From Clostridiales bacterium (GTDB lineage Bacteria > Bacillota > Clostridia > Christensenellales > Pumilibacteraceae): DNA of 64,000 nucleotides. This document shows, one piece after another, positions 1 through 9,698 of this stretch (positions are counted from its first letter, which is position 1; each line of letters opens with the position of its first letter). Where the stretch lies: positions 62,001-126,000 of the forward strand of contig JAFLVH010000001.1 in the NCBI GenBank assembly GCA_022508365.1, read 5' to 3'. The notes beneath the pieces are model-generated. The model saw nothing but the letters and a program-made list of their open reading frames with translations, had not been told where the DNA came from and searched no databases. The position numbers were made by a program, and so were the translations under genes.

Positions 1-1139
1 TTGCAAATTTCCATGCACTTAGAGCATCTGGTGTGGAACTTGCAGCCCTTGGGCGGATTTGCCGGGCTGGGAATATCGCCGTGCAGGATTATTCGGTTGC
101 CCTTGTAGTGCGGATCGGGCACGGGCACCGCGGATAATAGCGCCAGCGTGTACGGATGCATGGGGTTGTCGAAAATTTCCTTTTTGTCACCGAGCTCCAC
201 AAAGCTGCCGAGGTACATGACGCCCACCCTATCCGATATGTGCTGAACAACGCTTAGGTCGTGCGAGATAAACAGGTACGTCAAGTTCATTTCGCGCTGA
301 AGGTCCTTAAGCAAATTAATGACCTGCGCCTGAATGGACACGTCAAGCGCCGAAACGGGCTCGTCGCACACGACAAACTTGGGCTTGACCGCGAGCGCCC
401 TCGCAATGCAAATGCGCTGACGCTGTCCGCCCGAAAACTCGTGGGGATATCTGTCAAAGTAAAAATCCTGCAATCCGCACTTGCGCATAATGTCAATTAC
501 GTAATCGCGGTACTCCTCTTTGGGCACAATGTTGTGCACCTTGACCGCCTCGCCGATAATCTGACCGACCGGGCTTCTCGGCGGAAGGCTGCTGTACGGA
601 TCCTGGAATATTATCTGCATTTTTGTGCGGAACTTGCGCAATTCGCTCGGCTTGAGCTGCGTTATGTCCGTTCCCTCAAAAATGACGTTGCCGCTTGTTA
701 TGGGGTGCAGGCGAAGGATGGATCTTCCCATCGTGCTCTTGCCGCAGCCGCTCTCACCCACTATGCCGAGCGTCTCGCCGTACTTCATGTCAAAGCTGAC
801 GCCGCTCACCGCGCGCACGTATGTCTTTTTATGGACAAGCTTGTACTTAAACTTTTTAGCGGGCTGCGCCGCGTTTTGCTCGCTCTCCGCTGTCGGAGCT
901 TCCTCAATCGGCGCGTCTAACTCTGCGTTGTCCGCTTGCTCGGATTGTTCCGCTCCCTCGTTTTCGCCCTCGGGCTGAACGCCTACGGGCTCTTTGACGA
1001 GCTTCCATTCCTTTTTGGTCAGGAAAAACTTTTTAAGATCTTTGACCTCCAGTATTATATCGGAGGAGTTCGCCTCGGGCGCTTGCGCTTCGGGCTCGGT
1101 GATAACGTCGTTTTCGCTGTTAAGCTCTTGCTCTTCCAT
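1..1139 (-). CDS. oppF: Oligopeptide ABC transporter ATP-binding protein OppF (3' end cut by window edge)
   Basis: ATPase subunit expected to energise peptide import at the inner face of the membrane. Reading the minus strand from the ATG at 1139-1137 gives a Walker A GESGCGKS at about residues 128-135, the ABC signature FSGGQRQR, Walker B VVCDEP, an H-loop ISHDLS and the start of the oligopeptide/dipeptide transporter C-terminal domain with clustered cysteines (CKFHTRCSKC). An acidic Glu/Ala/Asn-rich insert of about 45 residues (roughly 52-97) separates the first beta strand from the rest of the domain, which is unusual for OppF. The start codon overlaps the oppD stop by one base (TGATG), so translation is probably coupled. 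The stop codon lies beyond base 1. The family call is firm; the substrate (oligopeptide rather than dipeptide or nickel) is inferred from the five-gene operon. Confidence 0.93.
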   Translation of the reverse strand, partial: MEEQELNSENDVITEPEAQAPEANSSDIILEVKDLKKFFLTKKEWKLVKEPVGVQPEGENEGAEQSEQADNAELDAPIEEAPTAESEQNAAQPAKKFKYKLVHKKTYVRAVSGVSFDMKYGETLGIVGESGCGKSTMGRSILRLHPITSGNVIFEGTDITQLKPSELRKFRTKMQIIFQDPYSSLPPRSPVGQIIGEAVKVHNIVPKEEYRDYVIDIMRKCGLQDFYFDRYPHEFSGGQRQRICIARALAVKPKFVVCDEPVSALDVSIQAQVINLLKDLQREMNLTYLFISHDLSVVQHISDRVGVMYLGSFVELGDKKEIFDNPMHPYTLALLSAVPVPDPHYKGNRIILHGDIPSPANPPKGCKFHTRCSKCMEIC

Positions 1140-2974
1140 CAGTCGTTACCCTCCTTTGCGCTCGATTTTTTTGCCTTTGCCGCCGTTTTGGTCGGCTTTT
1201 TTTCAACAATCTTCACCGTCGGCTCCTTTTTTGCCGTCGGCTTCTTTGCAGCCGATTTTTTAGCGGCACCGGAACCGGTGGACGCCGACTTCTTGGCAGC
1301 CGGCTTTTTGGCAGCAGTACCTTCCTTTGCCGTCGATTTTTTAGCGACGCCGGTAGATGCGGGCTTCTTTGCAGTAGTCTTTTTGGCAGTGCCGGACTTT
1401 GCGGTAGTCTTTTTTGCGGCGCCGGACTTAGCCGTGGACTTTTTGGTCGCGGTCTTTTTTGCCGGCTTTTCGGTCTCTTCGGCTACAGCCGCCGATTCGT
1501 CCTGCGGCGCTGTATCTATAAGTTCTGCGCTGTTGTCCGCTTCGATTGCGACCGTTGCCTCTTTTTCCTGTTCCGCCTTGCGCTGCGCTTCGAGCTTTTT
1601 GTACTTTTCTTCCGCCAAATAGCACGCAACGCTGTGCGTGGGCGTAACCTGAACAAGCGGCGGATACTCGCCGTCACAACACTCCCTGCACTCCTCGCAG
1701 CGGTCCTTAAAGTAGCAGTATGTCGGCATGTTGATGGGGTTGGGGACCTGGCCTTTTATGCTGTACAGCTTGTCGGTGTCCTTGTTGATGACAGGCTTGC
1801 TCTTTTGCAGACCGACGGTGTACGGGTGAAGGGGCGTGTCGAATATGTCCTCGACAGTGCCCTTTTCTATTACCCTGCCGGCGTACATGACCACTACGTA
1901 GTCCGCCATGCTCGCAATGACGCCGAGGTCATGCGTAATCAGCATGATGGAGCCGTTGATCTTGTCCTTGATTTCTTTTATTAAATCCAAAACCTGCGCC
2001 TGAATGGTGACGTCAAGCGCGGTCGTGGGCTCATCCGCAACGATAAGCTTGGGGTTGCAGGCAAGCGCCATGGCTATCATAATGCGCTGACGCATACCGC
2101 CCGACAGCTCGTGCGGATAGCTTTTGTAGACTATTTCCGGCATGGCGATGCCGACAAGATGGAGCATTTCCATCGTGCGCTTTTTGGCTATTTCGTTGTC
2201 CGCGCCGGGCGTGTGAAGAAGAACGACCTCGTCCAGCTGATTGCCTATGGTAAACAGCGGATTGAGGCTGGTCATCGGCTCCTGGAAGATCATGGCGATC
2301 TCCTTGCCGCGAATGCGCCGCATAGCATTGGTGGGCATTTTGGTTATGTCAAAGACCTTGTCCTCCATCTCGAACGCGGGGAAGCCGTTTCCGTCCACCG
2401 CCTGGACGTTTTCCATAACGGGCTTTCCGTCCTTATCGAGCACCTGTCTGCCCTTTTTGTCCAGCTTGGGCGCCTTTTTAATTACGCGCTCGCCGTCCAC
2501 TTCTTCGTATTCCCAAATGGGAATGTTGTTGCCGTTTTCGTCCTTTTTGTAGTCCTGGGAATTAAAGCGTATTGCGCCGTCCACAATCTGACCCTGCGGC
2601 GCCTGGACAAGCTGCATGACGGAAAGCGACGTGACGGACTTTCCGCAGCCGCTTTCGCCGACAACGCCGACAACCGAGCTTTTGGGAATGTCAAACGAAA
2701 CGCCGTCCACCGCTTTGGACACGCCTGCGTCGGTAAAGAAGTAAGTGCGGAGGTTTTCTATCTCCAAGATATTGGAGTTGTCACGCATTTGCGTAACATA
2801 TTCGCTCTCTTCCGCCTTGCGCTGTTTTCTTTTTTCGTACATGCGCGTAGTCTTGCGGTTGTCACGCGAGATCTTGCGCGCCTCCTTGCCGGAAATATAA
2901 TGGGGGTCGTCCTTGTGCGTAAAGTGATTGTACCACGCCTTGACCCTTGCGATAAACGGTTTTTTCTCTGCCAT
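1139..2974 (-). CDS. oppD: Oligopeptide ABC transporter ATP-binding protein OppD with lysine/alanine-rich C-terminal tail
   Basis: ATPase partner of OppF. Walker A GESGCGKS is at residues 106-113, the signature LSGGMRQR starts at about 290, Walker B IVADEP is at about 311-316, an H-loop ITHDLG follows, and the transporter C-terminal domain carries the usual cysteine cluster. Two features are odd. About 75 extra, mostly charged residues lie between Walker A and the Q-loop (about 135-210). After the normal end of the family (about residue 480) there is a tail of about 130 residues, first acidic and then built of Lys-Lys-Ser/Thr-Ala units like histone H1 or bacterial AlgP-like tails. At 611 residues the protein is nearly twice the usual length of about 330. 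It starts 4 bases after the oppC stop. The ATPase call is very safe; the tail's function is unknown. Confidence 0.94.
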   Translation of the reverse strand: MAEKKPFIARVKAWYNHFTHKDDPHYISGKEARKISRDNRKTTRMYEKRKQRKAEESEYVTQMRDNSNILEIENLRTYFFTDAGVSKAVDGVSFDIPKSSVVGVVGESGCGKSVTSLSVMQLVQAPQGQIVDGAIRFNSQDYKKDENGNNIPIWEYEEVDGERVIKKAPKLDKKGRQVLDKDGKPVMENVQAVDGNGFPAFEMEDKVFDITKMPTNAMRRIRGKEIAMIFQEPMTSLNPLFTIGNQLDEVVLLHTPGADNEIAKKRTMEMLHLVGIAMPEIVYKSYPHELSGGMRQRIMIAMALACNPKLIVADEPTTALDVTIQAQVLDLIKEIKDKINGSIMLITHDLGVIASMADYVVVMYAGRVIEKGTVEDIFDTPLHPYTVGLQKSKPVINKDTDKLYSIKGQVPNPINMPTYCYFKDRCEECRECCDGEYPPLVQVTPTHSVACYLAEEKYKKLEAQRKAEQEKEATVAIEADNSAELIDTAPQDESAAVAEETEKPAKKTATKKSTAKSGAAKKTTAKSGTAKKTTAKKPASTGVAKKSTAKEGTAAKKPAAKKSASTGSGAAKKSAAKKPTAKKEPTVKIVEKKPTKTAAKAKKSSAKEGND

Positions 2975-2978
2975 GGTC

Positions 2979-4205
2979 CTACCTCTTCATCTTGGGATCG
3001 AGCGCGTCACGCAAGCCGTCACCGATAAAGTTGAAGGCAACTACGGCAAGCACTATAATAATACCCGCAGGCAGCCATTCAAGTACGTATTTACCCAATA
3101 CCTCTATATTGCCTTGCGTGGATCTGCTGACCATCTGTCCGAGCGAGGCCGTTTCCGGAGCCGCGCCAAGTCCCAGATAGCTGAGAGAGGCCTCGGTCAA
3201 GATGGTTCCGCCCAAGCCGAGCGTCATGGAAACTATAAGCTGCGGCATGACGTTTGGCACAAGATGCTTAAATATCTTGCGCGTACTGCTGAATCCGAGC
3301 GCGTCCGCCGCAACCATGTATTCCTGTTCGCGCAAGAACAATATTTGTCCGCGGACAAGCCTTGCCGTGCCCGTCCAACTGAGCAGCGTCAGTACGCCCA
3401 TCATAAAGTACACTCGTAAATCCTGCGGCAAATCCAATCCGTTGTAGATGGCGCCTATGATAATAAGTATGGGCAGCGACGGTATGCAGTTCAGTATATC
3501 GACGATACGCATGATAATCATGTCCACCCAACCGCCGAAGTACCCGGCAAGTCCGCCGAGAATAACGCCTATGACGGTGTAGACAAGCACTACCATAAAG
3601 CTGAGCAAAAGCGACATGCGTCCGCCGTACATTATGCGAACAAATATGTCATAGCCGGATTTATCGGTGCCGAGCACATGAAGCGCGCGTTTGCCGGTGC
3701 TTTTTACGCCGTACGTAAAAGCGTCCGCACTTGCATTTAAAATTTCGGAACGGTTGGAATCTATTATATAATAAGGAATGAGGTTGCCGTCGGCATCGTT
3801 AGTTTCTTTGTACTGGTTGTTCTGTGTAACCTGCTGTGCCGGGGATCTGTCAACCTCTGTTTCGCCCCAAGCGACAAATACGGGACCCAAAAAGGAGAAT
3901 AAAAATATCGCCAAAAACACCGACAGTCCAACTACGGAAAGGCGCGAGCGGAAAAACCGCTTGATGACAAGCTTCATCGGCGACACTATGCGCACACGGT
4001 CGGCAAGCGATTCGTCGGGCTTTTTTTCCGCAGCGGCTTTGGGACTGCCGACGGGATCGGCGTCCAATGCGACAGACGCCGCGGCGGAAGAAGTCTGTTC
4101 CTCCACTACAGCCTTTGCCACGTCTTGCTCTACAGGGACTTCGGCTTCCGTGATATTATCAACAGACATTTCGTCCGTGATATTTTGTGTTTCTTTATCT
4201 GCCAT
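2979..4205 (-). CDS. oppC: Oligopeptide ABC transporter permease OppC
   Basis: Inner-membrane permease that pairs with OppB to form the peptide channel. A cytoplasmic N-terminal extension of about 85 residues, rich in Glu, Ala and Val, precedes the first membrane helix (RLSVVGLSVFLAIFLF). The periplasmic-type loop carries the family phrase HVLGTDKSGYDIFVRIMYGGR, and the EAA coupling loop reads AADALGFSSTRKIFKHLVPN. Several further hydrophobic helices and the typical C-terminal GDGLRDALDPKMKR follow. It lies 8 bases after oppB and 4 bases before oppD. The N-terminal extension is longer than in most OppC proteins, matching the general tendency in this operon for extra low-complexity segments. 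Confidence 0.93.
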   Translation of the reverse strand: MADKETQNITDEMSVDNITEAEVPVEQDVAKAVVEEQTSSAAASVALDADPVGSPKAAAEKKPDESLADRVRIVSPMKLVIKRFFRSRLSVVGLSVFLAIFLFSFLGPVFVAWGETEVDRSPAQQVTQNNQYKETNDADGNLIPYYIIDSNRSEILNASADAFTYGVKSTGKRALHVLGTDKSGYDIFVRIMYGGRMSLLLSFMVVLVYTVIGVILGGLAGYFGGWVDMIIMRIVDILNCIPSLPILIIIGAIYNGLDLPQDLRVYFMMGVLTLLSWTGTARLVRGQILFLREQEYMVAADALGFSSTRKIFKHLVPNVMPQLIVSMTLGLGGTILTEASLSYLGLGAAPETASLGQMVSRSTQGNIEVLGKYVLEWLPAGIIIVLAVVAFNFIGDGLRDALDPKMKR

Positions 4206-4213
4206 TGTTTATC

Positions 4214-5200
4214 CTATTTGCTGATCTTGATGCGAGGGTCTACAAGCATGTAAGCTATATCGGAGAGCAATGTACCCAAAACCGTAAGTATCGCTATAAA
4301 CATGTTGTAGCCCATAATAAGCGGTATGTCGCCGGCATTCAACGCCTCATATACTACATTACCTATACCGTCAATTCTGAACACCTGCTCCAATATCAGC
4401 ATGCCGCCGAAAAGGCTGGGAATGATGCCCGCGGTCATTGTGACGATGGGTACCATGGTGTTGCGGAATACGTGCTTATAGACCACCTTGTGCTCGGAGA
4501 GACCCTTTGCCCTAGCAGTGCGTATGTAGTCCTGGTTGAGCACCTCCAAAGTGTTGGTGCGCGTGTGCCGCATGAGTCCGCCGATGGAGCCGATTATTAT
4601 AGCTATCATGGGCAGAAGCATGTGGTAAATTATGTTCATGAATTTGCCAAAGCTATTCCCCGTCCAGTCTACCGTGGCGTCAAACATGCCGCCCGGCGGT
4701 AACCACCCGAGCTGCGTGGCAAATATATAAAGCAAAAGATAGGATAGGAAGAAGGACGGCAGCGAAATGCCTATCATCGCAAATACCGAGGTTGTATAGT
4801 CGACCGCGCCGTACTGCTTGGTGGCAGCCTTAATGCCGAGCGGAATTGCGATTAAAAACTGAAAAATATACGCGACAATTGCTACGCCGAAGGAAATCCA
4901 CATATGATCGAAGATAACCTTGGTAACAGGATCTTCGTACTTGAAGGAAAGCCCCAAATCCCCGGAAAGCGCGGACGTCAACCACTTCCAGTATCCCACC
5001 GGGATGCTGGAAGTAAGCCCGTACGAGGCTTTAAGCTCGTATAATTGTTCATACGAGATATCGCCGTGTTGCAGCTTGTCGGCAAACTTGTTATCCAAAT
5101 AGTCTGTGGGGAGTAGCCGCATCAGACAATAGAGTATCATCGACACCAACAAGAGAATAGCTATTGAGTATAAAACTCTTTTGACTATATACTTAACCAT
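4214..5200 (-). CDS. oppB: Oligopeptide ABC transporter permease OppB
   Basis: Channel-forming permease of the peptide importer. The 328-residue length is normal. The N-terminal helix (VKRVLYSIAILLLVSMILYC) matches the family, as does the family signature of the first exported loop. The EAA loop is seen as RTARAKGLSEHKVVYKHVFRN, and the C-terminus reads YMLVDPRIK as in many OppB/DppB proteins. It follows oppA by 29 bases and precedes oppC by 8 bases on the same strand, consistent with one transcript oppABCDF. Confidence 0.94.
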   Translation of the reverse strand: MVKYIVKRVLYSIAILLLVSMILYCLMRLLPTDYLDNKFADKLQHGDISYEQLYELKASYGLTSSIPVGYWKWLTSALSGDLGLSFKYEDPVTKVIFDHMWISFGVAIVAYIFQFLIAIPLGIKAATKQYGAVDYTTSVFAMIGISLPSFFLSYLLLYIFATQLGWLPPGGMFDATVDWTGNSFGKFMNIIYHMLLPMIAIIIGSIGGLMRHTRTNTLEVLNQDYIRTARAKGLSEHKVVYKHVFRNTMVPIVTMTAGIIPSLFGGMLILEQVFRIDGIGNVVYEALNAGDIPLIMGYNMFIAILTVLGTLLSDIAYMLVDPRIKISK

Positions 5201-5229
5201 ATGTCTTCCTAAAAGTAGTTAAAGCGGAT

Positions 5230-7926
5230 TTATTTTTCGTTAAAGCTCACTTCCCAAATCCTTGAAAGCGGCGACTGATAAGTGCCTACCTTAGAGCCGG
5301 TGAACATGGTGGACTCGTCAAACACGCCCTTGCGCCATACGTAGTACACCTTTCTCTGATAGGTCGGGAACTCTACGGCAAGCTGCATAAGCAGGTTTTG
5401 CGCCTCGATATAAAGCTCCTTGCGCTCGGGCACAGTGTTGTATTCCCTCGCCTCCTCTATCGTTTCCGCAAGCTTGTTGAGGATGTTCTTTTCGTAATCG
5501 GTGCTCTTGTTGCTCTTTAAGAAGCTGTAGCCCCAAGCGTTGATACTGGTCGCCTTGGAATCCTTGTGGTATACCTGATACATATCGGGGTCGGAGGAGG
5601 AGCTCCAAGCGGCAGCCCATACGGTAAGCTCGCCTGCGGCAAGCAGGGACAGCGCACGGGAGTCCTGCTTAAGCGTGATTTCAAAGCCGATCTCGTTGAG
5701 GATTTCCACCGAGTTTAACATCATGTTGTATGCCGGGTGGTCGTCCGTGTTGCCCGCTATGGTAAACGTGTAACGAAGCGATTGTCCGTAGGTATTGTCA
5801 TAGAGCTTGTTGTTGCGGTCGAGAGTGCAGTTGCCCTTGTCCTTATCAAGCACATAGGACTGCGCAATTGCTTTGGCGGCCGCACGCTTTTCCGCGGCAG
5901 TTCTATTGTCAGTGCCTTCCACCGCACCGCCGTACGGATAATAATGATAGTCGGTGTAATCGCTGAACGCAGTTTCGTCGTAGTAGTCCTTGAGCGTCTT
6001 GGACATGGGACGACGTATGATGGAAGCGTTCTCGTTGCCGCCGTAGTAGTCTACGCAGTAGTCGGGATCGAGCGTCGCCATTATCGCACGGCGCACCCAC
6101 AAATTGGGCACAAACCGCGCGCTTACTCCTATATAGCCGTAACCGAGGTTATCCGCGCTTGCGTAGCTCAAGACATTGCTGTCGGCGCCGCTGAGCTGAC
6201 CCAACACCTTAACGTCCATGGAGGGCGATCCGTAATAGACCTGACCGTTTTTAATGCTGCTGTAAAGCATGTTGCCGTTGACAACCTGGTAGCGAAGCTT
6301 TTGAATTTTGGGCGCGCCCAAAAGGAAGTTGTCGTTGCGCTCAAAGTATACTACCGTATTGCTTTCAAAAAAGTCGGTTTTGGTTTTTGCGTCCTTGCCG
6401 TTGCTTGCGGCCGCTTTATACGGACCGGCGCCGAGCGGCAGGTGGTTTTGTCTTATCTTGTTCATGAATGTGGAGTTGGAGAATTCAACGCCGAAGTAGG
6501 GATTTTCATTCTCCAGGTTTCCGTAGCCGGTTTTTACCTTGTCCCAAGTGGGCGAATAGTAGTGACCGGGCGCAACGGTAAATCCGAAGTTCTGTATGGC
6601 CTTGGGGTCCAAACCGTTTATCGTTATGTGCAAAACGTCGTAAGATTTAGGGTTGCCGGCTTTGTCCTTTAGCGTAATGGTGCCGCCCTTTCCGTCCGGT
6701 ATAGAAGCCTTTTTCTCCTGTATTTCTATACCGCTTATGGTTTTTACCTTAAGACCGCCGAGCTTTTTCACCTCGCGCTCGATAACGTCCGAACGCACGT
6801 ACTCGCGGAAGGTGTTGGCAGTTGCGTAATATGTGATTACGTCTGACAGCTTTTTCTTATATTCTTTTACAATGTCAAGGTTTTCGTTTTTGAATTCGCT
6901 GAAGTAGGAGTTGTAAACATAATCCTTTAACAAGTTTCCGTCATGCTTACCGTGGCAATATCTATGCTCCGTCTGATTGTTTTGGTCCAGACCGCAATAG
7001 GAGTTTATCAAATAGTAGTACTGCTTATTATCGGACGTATATGTCAGCGTAGGCTGTATAATGCCGTAGCTTACCAAAAACGCCTGCCAGTTTTCCGTGA
7101 TAAGCGGATTGCCGTTTCTGTCCTTGTACCTGTCATAGTCCTTGGCGACGTCCTCGATTGCCGCGGCGCTGTTCCAGTCGTCGTTGATTTCTTCCTTAAA
7201 CATTTTCTGGATCTCTTCGATATCGCTGAGTATGACCTCATCGTCGTCATAGGGCTCGAAGTCCTGCAAATCCTCCCAGCCGGATCTGTCGTCGTCAATC
7301 CAGTCGTAGATTTTATTGACGCGCGCTTCCGTCATAGTGGCGTAATATCTGTTGGTGGCAGCGGCCTCTTGCGCGTTGGTGGTTTGAGCACGGTACGCCG
7401 AAAGACCTTTTATGTTAACGGAATACATGGTGTTGGATCCGTTGTACGCGGGGTCGAGATACATGTATATGTTAAACAGCACGTCGTCCTTTGTAAGCAG
7501 CACGCCGTCGCTGAACTTTATGTCGTCCTTAAGCGCAAAGTAGTAGTCGGTGTAGAAGTTTGCGTACTGCGCGTCACCCACCGCGCTTGCGTTAATGTCC
7601 GCTCTTGTGCCGGTGGTTACAACGCTGAATTCATGCGCCACGCAAGGCTCGTTCCAATCGGCAATAAGTGCGCCCTTATCGTCGCTGGAAAGCATACCTA
7701 TCTGCGTCTGACCAACTATCTCACCGTCGGAACCGGACGTGTAAAAAAACGGATTGAAAACACCGTCAAGTACGTCGGTAGCCAAAACAAGCGGCGACGT
7801 CTTGTTGGAAAGCTTTTTGCTGTTGCCGCCATTGGTTTTTTGACAGGCGACAAGCGGCGTGGCCACAGTAACAGTGCCCACAACCAACGCAAGCATTCTT
7901 GCTAAACTACGCTTGAATTTATTCAT
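5230..7926 (-). CDS. oppA: Oligopeptide-binding lipoprotein OppA (SBP family 5)
   Basis: Extracellular solute-binding protein that would deliver peptides to OppBC. The N-terminus is a lipoprotein signal peptide with lipobox PLVAC, so Cys28 would be lipidated and anchor the protein to the outer face of the membrane. Family-5 hallmarks are visible: FALKDDIKFSDGVLLTKDDV near residue 135, LGAGPYK, LWVRRAIMATLDPD, and a C-terminal WAAAWSSSSDPDMYQ. At 898 residues it is about 350 longer than classical OppA; the extra sequence lies mainly between about residues 180 and 460 and is acidic and Tyr-rich. A strong ribosome site (AGGAGG) precedes the ATG by 6 bases. It follows the upstream lipoprotein gene by 39 bases, so it may be transcribed with it. 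Substrate breadth cannot be read from sequence. Confidence 0.9.
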   Translation of the reverse strand: MNKFKRSLARMLALVVGTVTVATPLVACQKTNGGNSKKLSNKTSPLVLATDVLDGVFNPFFYTSGSDGEIVGQTQIGMLSSDDKGALIADWNEPCVAHEFSVVTTGTRADINASAVGDAQYANFYTDYYFALKDDIKFSDGVLLTKDDVLFNIYMYLDPAYNGSNTMYSVNIKGLSAYRAQTTNAQEAAATNRYYATMTEARVNKIYDWIDDDRSGWEDLQDFEPYDDDEVILSDIEEIQKMFKEEINDDWNSAAAIEDVAKDYDRYKDRNGNPLITENWQAFLVSYGIIQPTLTYTSDNKQYYYLINSYCGLDQNNQTEHRYCHGKHDGNLLKDYVYNSYFSEFKNENLDIVKEYKKKLSDVITYYATANTFREYVRSDVIEREVKKLGGLKVKTISGIEIQEKKASIPDGKGGTITLKDKAGNPKSYDVLHITINGLDPKAIQNFGFTVAPGHYYSPTWDKVKTGYGNLENENPYFGVEFSNSTFMNKIRQNHLPLGAGPYKAAASNGKDAKTKTDFFESNTVVYFERNDNFLLGAPKIQKLRYQVVNGNMLYSSIKNGQVYYGSPSMDVKVLGQLSGADSNVLSYASADNLGYGYIGVSARFVPNLWVRRAIMATLDPDYCVDYYGGNENASIIRRPMSKTLKDYYDETAFSDYTDYHYYPYGGAVEGTDNRTAAEKRAAAKAIAQSYVLDKDKGNCTLDRNNKLYDNTYGQSLRYTFTIAGNTDDHPAYNMMLNSVEILNEIGFEITLKQDSRALSLLAAGELTVWAAAWSSSSDPDMYQVYHKDSKATSINAWGYSFLKSNKSTDYEKNILNKLAETIEEAREYNTVPERKELYIEAQNLLMQLAVEFPTYQRKVYYVWRKGVFDESTMFTGSKVGTYQSPLSRIWEVSFNEK

Positions 7927-7965
7927 AATGTCCTCCTAAACTTAAATTTTTAATACTTCGGACTT

Positions 7966-9690
7966 TTAGCCGTTATTTTGCGTCACTTCCACGCTGAATC
8001 TGTTTCTGTCGGCGTTTACCACAACCAACTTAACAGAGTATACCGTTCCGCCTTCCGCAGTAACAGTGTAAGTATTGGTACTATCATTATAGCTTATTTC
8101 GCCGGAGATTGCAACCGTTTGATAGGCGCCGTCGTCACCTTTACGTTCCATGCCGTAAATATCGGTAAGCGTCATCTTGCCTTCGGCGTCTTGAGTATAC
8201 TCAAAGTACACGGCATACTCGGACTTGGAATCGGAGACGGAAAGCGTGCGAGTAACCTCGCCCACCAAGTCTTCGCCGTTTTCCTTTACGCGAGCAAAGT
8301 AGTTGACGTTGTTGGAGGAAGGAATCTTGTAAACGTCGCCGTCCTTCTCTATATCGCCTCTTATGCGCAGCGCACTGTATTCGTCGCCGTCCTTGGCGGC
8401 AATGCCGTACACCTCGCCTACAGTCACCGTATCCCCGTCCTGCGTGTACTTGGCATATACGGCATACTGCTCATCCGCAGTGAAAAACGCCTTGGACGCA
8501 ACAACCGACATCTCGCCCGCGCAGTTTTCTATTTTTGCGCCCCGATCCGTACCGATAAATTTATCTATAAAAATGTGGTCAAAGTCGGTAAAGCCCGCGG
8601 CAACGGTGTAATCTATCTTGCCCGTCACATGCACGTTTGTAAGCGTTGCGCCCTCTTGCGCACGGCCTGCAAACAAGCCCAAAACGTACTGCTGAACACG
8701 AGGTTGGGATAGGTCCAGCTGCAGCGTCGCGTTTTCAAACGTGATATTGCTTATTTTGGCTTCCCCGTCTATTTCCTTGAAAAGTCCGAAGAAGTAATCG
8801 GAGTTGCTGCTCGCGCTGCGCGATATCTTTAGGTTTTTAATTGTCTTTCCGTTGCCCAAAAATTCGCCGCTATACTCACCCGGCAAAGTAAGGGTCTGGG
8901 TTTCCGACAGGTCGTTCATGTCTACGTCCGCATACATATAAATGTTGGTCCCGGACACAAAGCTGAAGGAAAAGAAATCGGTAGCCTTTTTTATAACCTT
9001 ATAGTCGCCCTTTATTGTCTTGCCCCAGACGTCAAGGGTCAAGCCGTCCGCAGAATCGGCAAAGCGCTCGTTTTCAAGCGGCATGGGCACGCTTTCTATA
9101 AGCTCGTTCCCATCCCTGTCGTAGGAGTAGTCTATAAATGTATATTCCTCGTCGGTGAATGCCGATTTGGTAACAGACGTCGGAGTGCCGTCGGGATTGC
9201 GCGTCACTTCCCTGGTCTTTGTCAGAGCGTAATCCTCGCCGTAGTGCAGGACCAATTGGTAGTTCTCCCACCACTCGGCAATTAGCGTTATGTCGCCGGT
9301 GGGAATGTCGTTGTCAAAGTCCCACGCCCTGCCGGGGATAAGGTTGCCGTCATCGTCGCGCAGCAGCTTGCCGTCCGCGTCCGTTTGAGCGAGAGAATAA
9401 CGCCTAAACGAATATCCCGCACGGCCGGGCAGCACCAAGTCCTTTCCCATCGTCGAGGGATTGGGGACCTTGCTCCCCTCTTTCAATCGAATCTTTACCT
9501 GCGTTTTGTCGTTGGATTTGCCGCCGCCGTAATCGAATACCACGGCGATTTTATAGCCCTTGGCTATAACGTCGTCTTCGGTAAACTGATCGTCACCGCA
9601 CGCGATAAGTCCCGGCACCAAAAGCACCGAAAGGACTGCAAGTATTGTCAGTAGAACTTTTCTACGTAATGAAGAGGGTTTTTTGTTCAT
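7966..9690 (-). CDS. Surface lipoprotein with InlB-type (Listeria-Bacteroides) repeats
   Basis: The 574-residue product has a lipoprotein signal peptide with lipobox GLIAC (Cys31). Residues of about 45-140 contain one or two Flg_new/InlB B-type repeat units, recognised by the pattern of a long strand, ...LVLPGRAGYSFRRYS... and ...DITLIAEWWENY. The middle part (about 240-400) has short beta-rich repeats of the kind found in GLUG-type adhesin segments (for example FLGNGKTIKNLKIS and FAGRAQEGATLTNVHVTG). The last 150 residues contain at least three similar Ser/Tyr/Asp-rich beta units (YAVYFEYTQD, YAVYAKYTQDGD). No enzyme motif is seen. It lies 8 bases after the upstream InlB/LRR gene and 39 bases before oppA, so it is probably part of the same surface operon; an adhesive or binding role is inferred. 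Confidence 0.78.
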   Translation of the reverse strand: MNKKPSSLRRKVLLTILAVLSVLLVPGLIACGDDQFTEDDVIAKGYKIAVVFDYGGGKSNDKTQVKIRLKEGSKVPNPSTMGKDLVLPGRAGYSFRRYSLAQTDADGKLLRDDDGNLIPGRAWDFDNDIPTGDITLIAEWWENYQLVLHYGEDYALTKTREVTRNPDGTPTSVTKSAFTDEEYTFIDYSYDRDGNELIESVPMPLENERFADSADGLTLDVWGKTIKGDYKVIKKATDFFSFSFVSGTNIYMYADVDMNDLSETQTLTLPGEYSGEFLGNGKTIKNLKISRSASSNSDYFFGLFKEIDGEAKISNITFENATLQLDLSQPRVQQYVLGLFAGRAQEGATLTNVHVTGKIDYTVAAGFTDFDHIFIDKFIGTDRGAKIENCAGEMSVVASKAFFTADEQYAVYAKYTQDGDTVTVGEVYGIAAKDGDEYSALRIRGDIEKDGDVYKIPSSNNVNYFARVKENGEDLVGEVTRTLSVSDSKSEYAVYFEYTQDAEGKMTLTDIYGMERKGDDGAYQTVAISGEISYNDSTNTYTVTAEGGTVYSVKLVVVNADRNRFSVEVTQNNG

Positions 9691-9698
9691 TTGTTTAC

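Noticed and set aside
1139..1625. Overlapping frames across the oppD tail (plus and minus)
   Set aside because: They result from the repetitive Lys/Ala codons read in other frames; the oppD frame is continuous with the ATPase domain.
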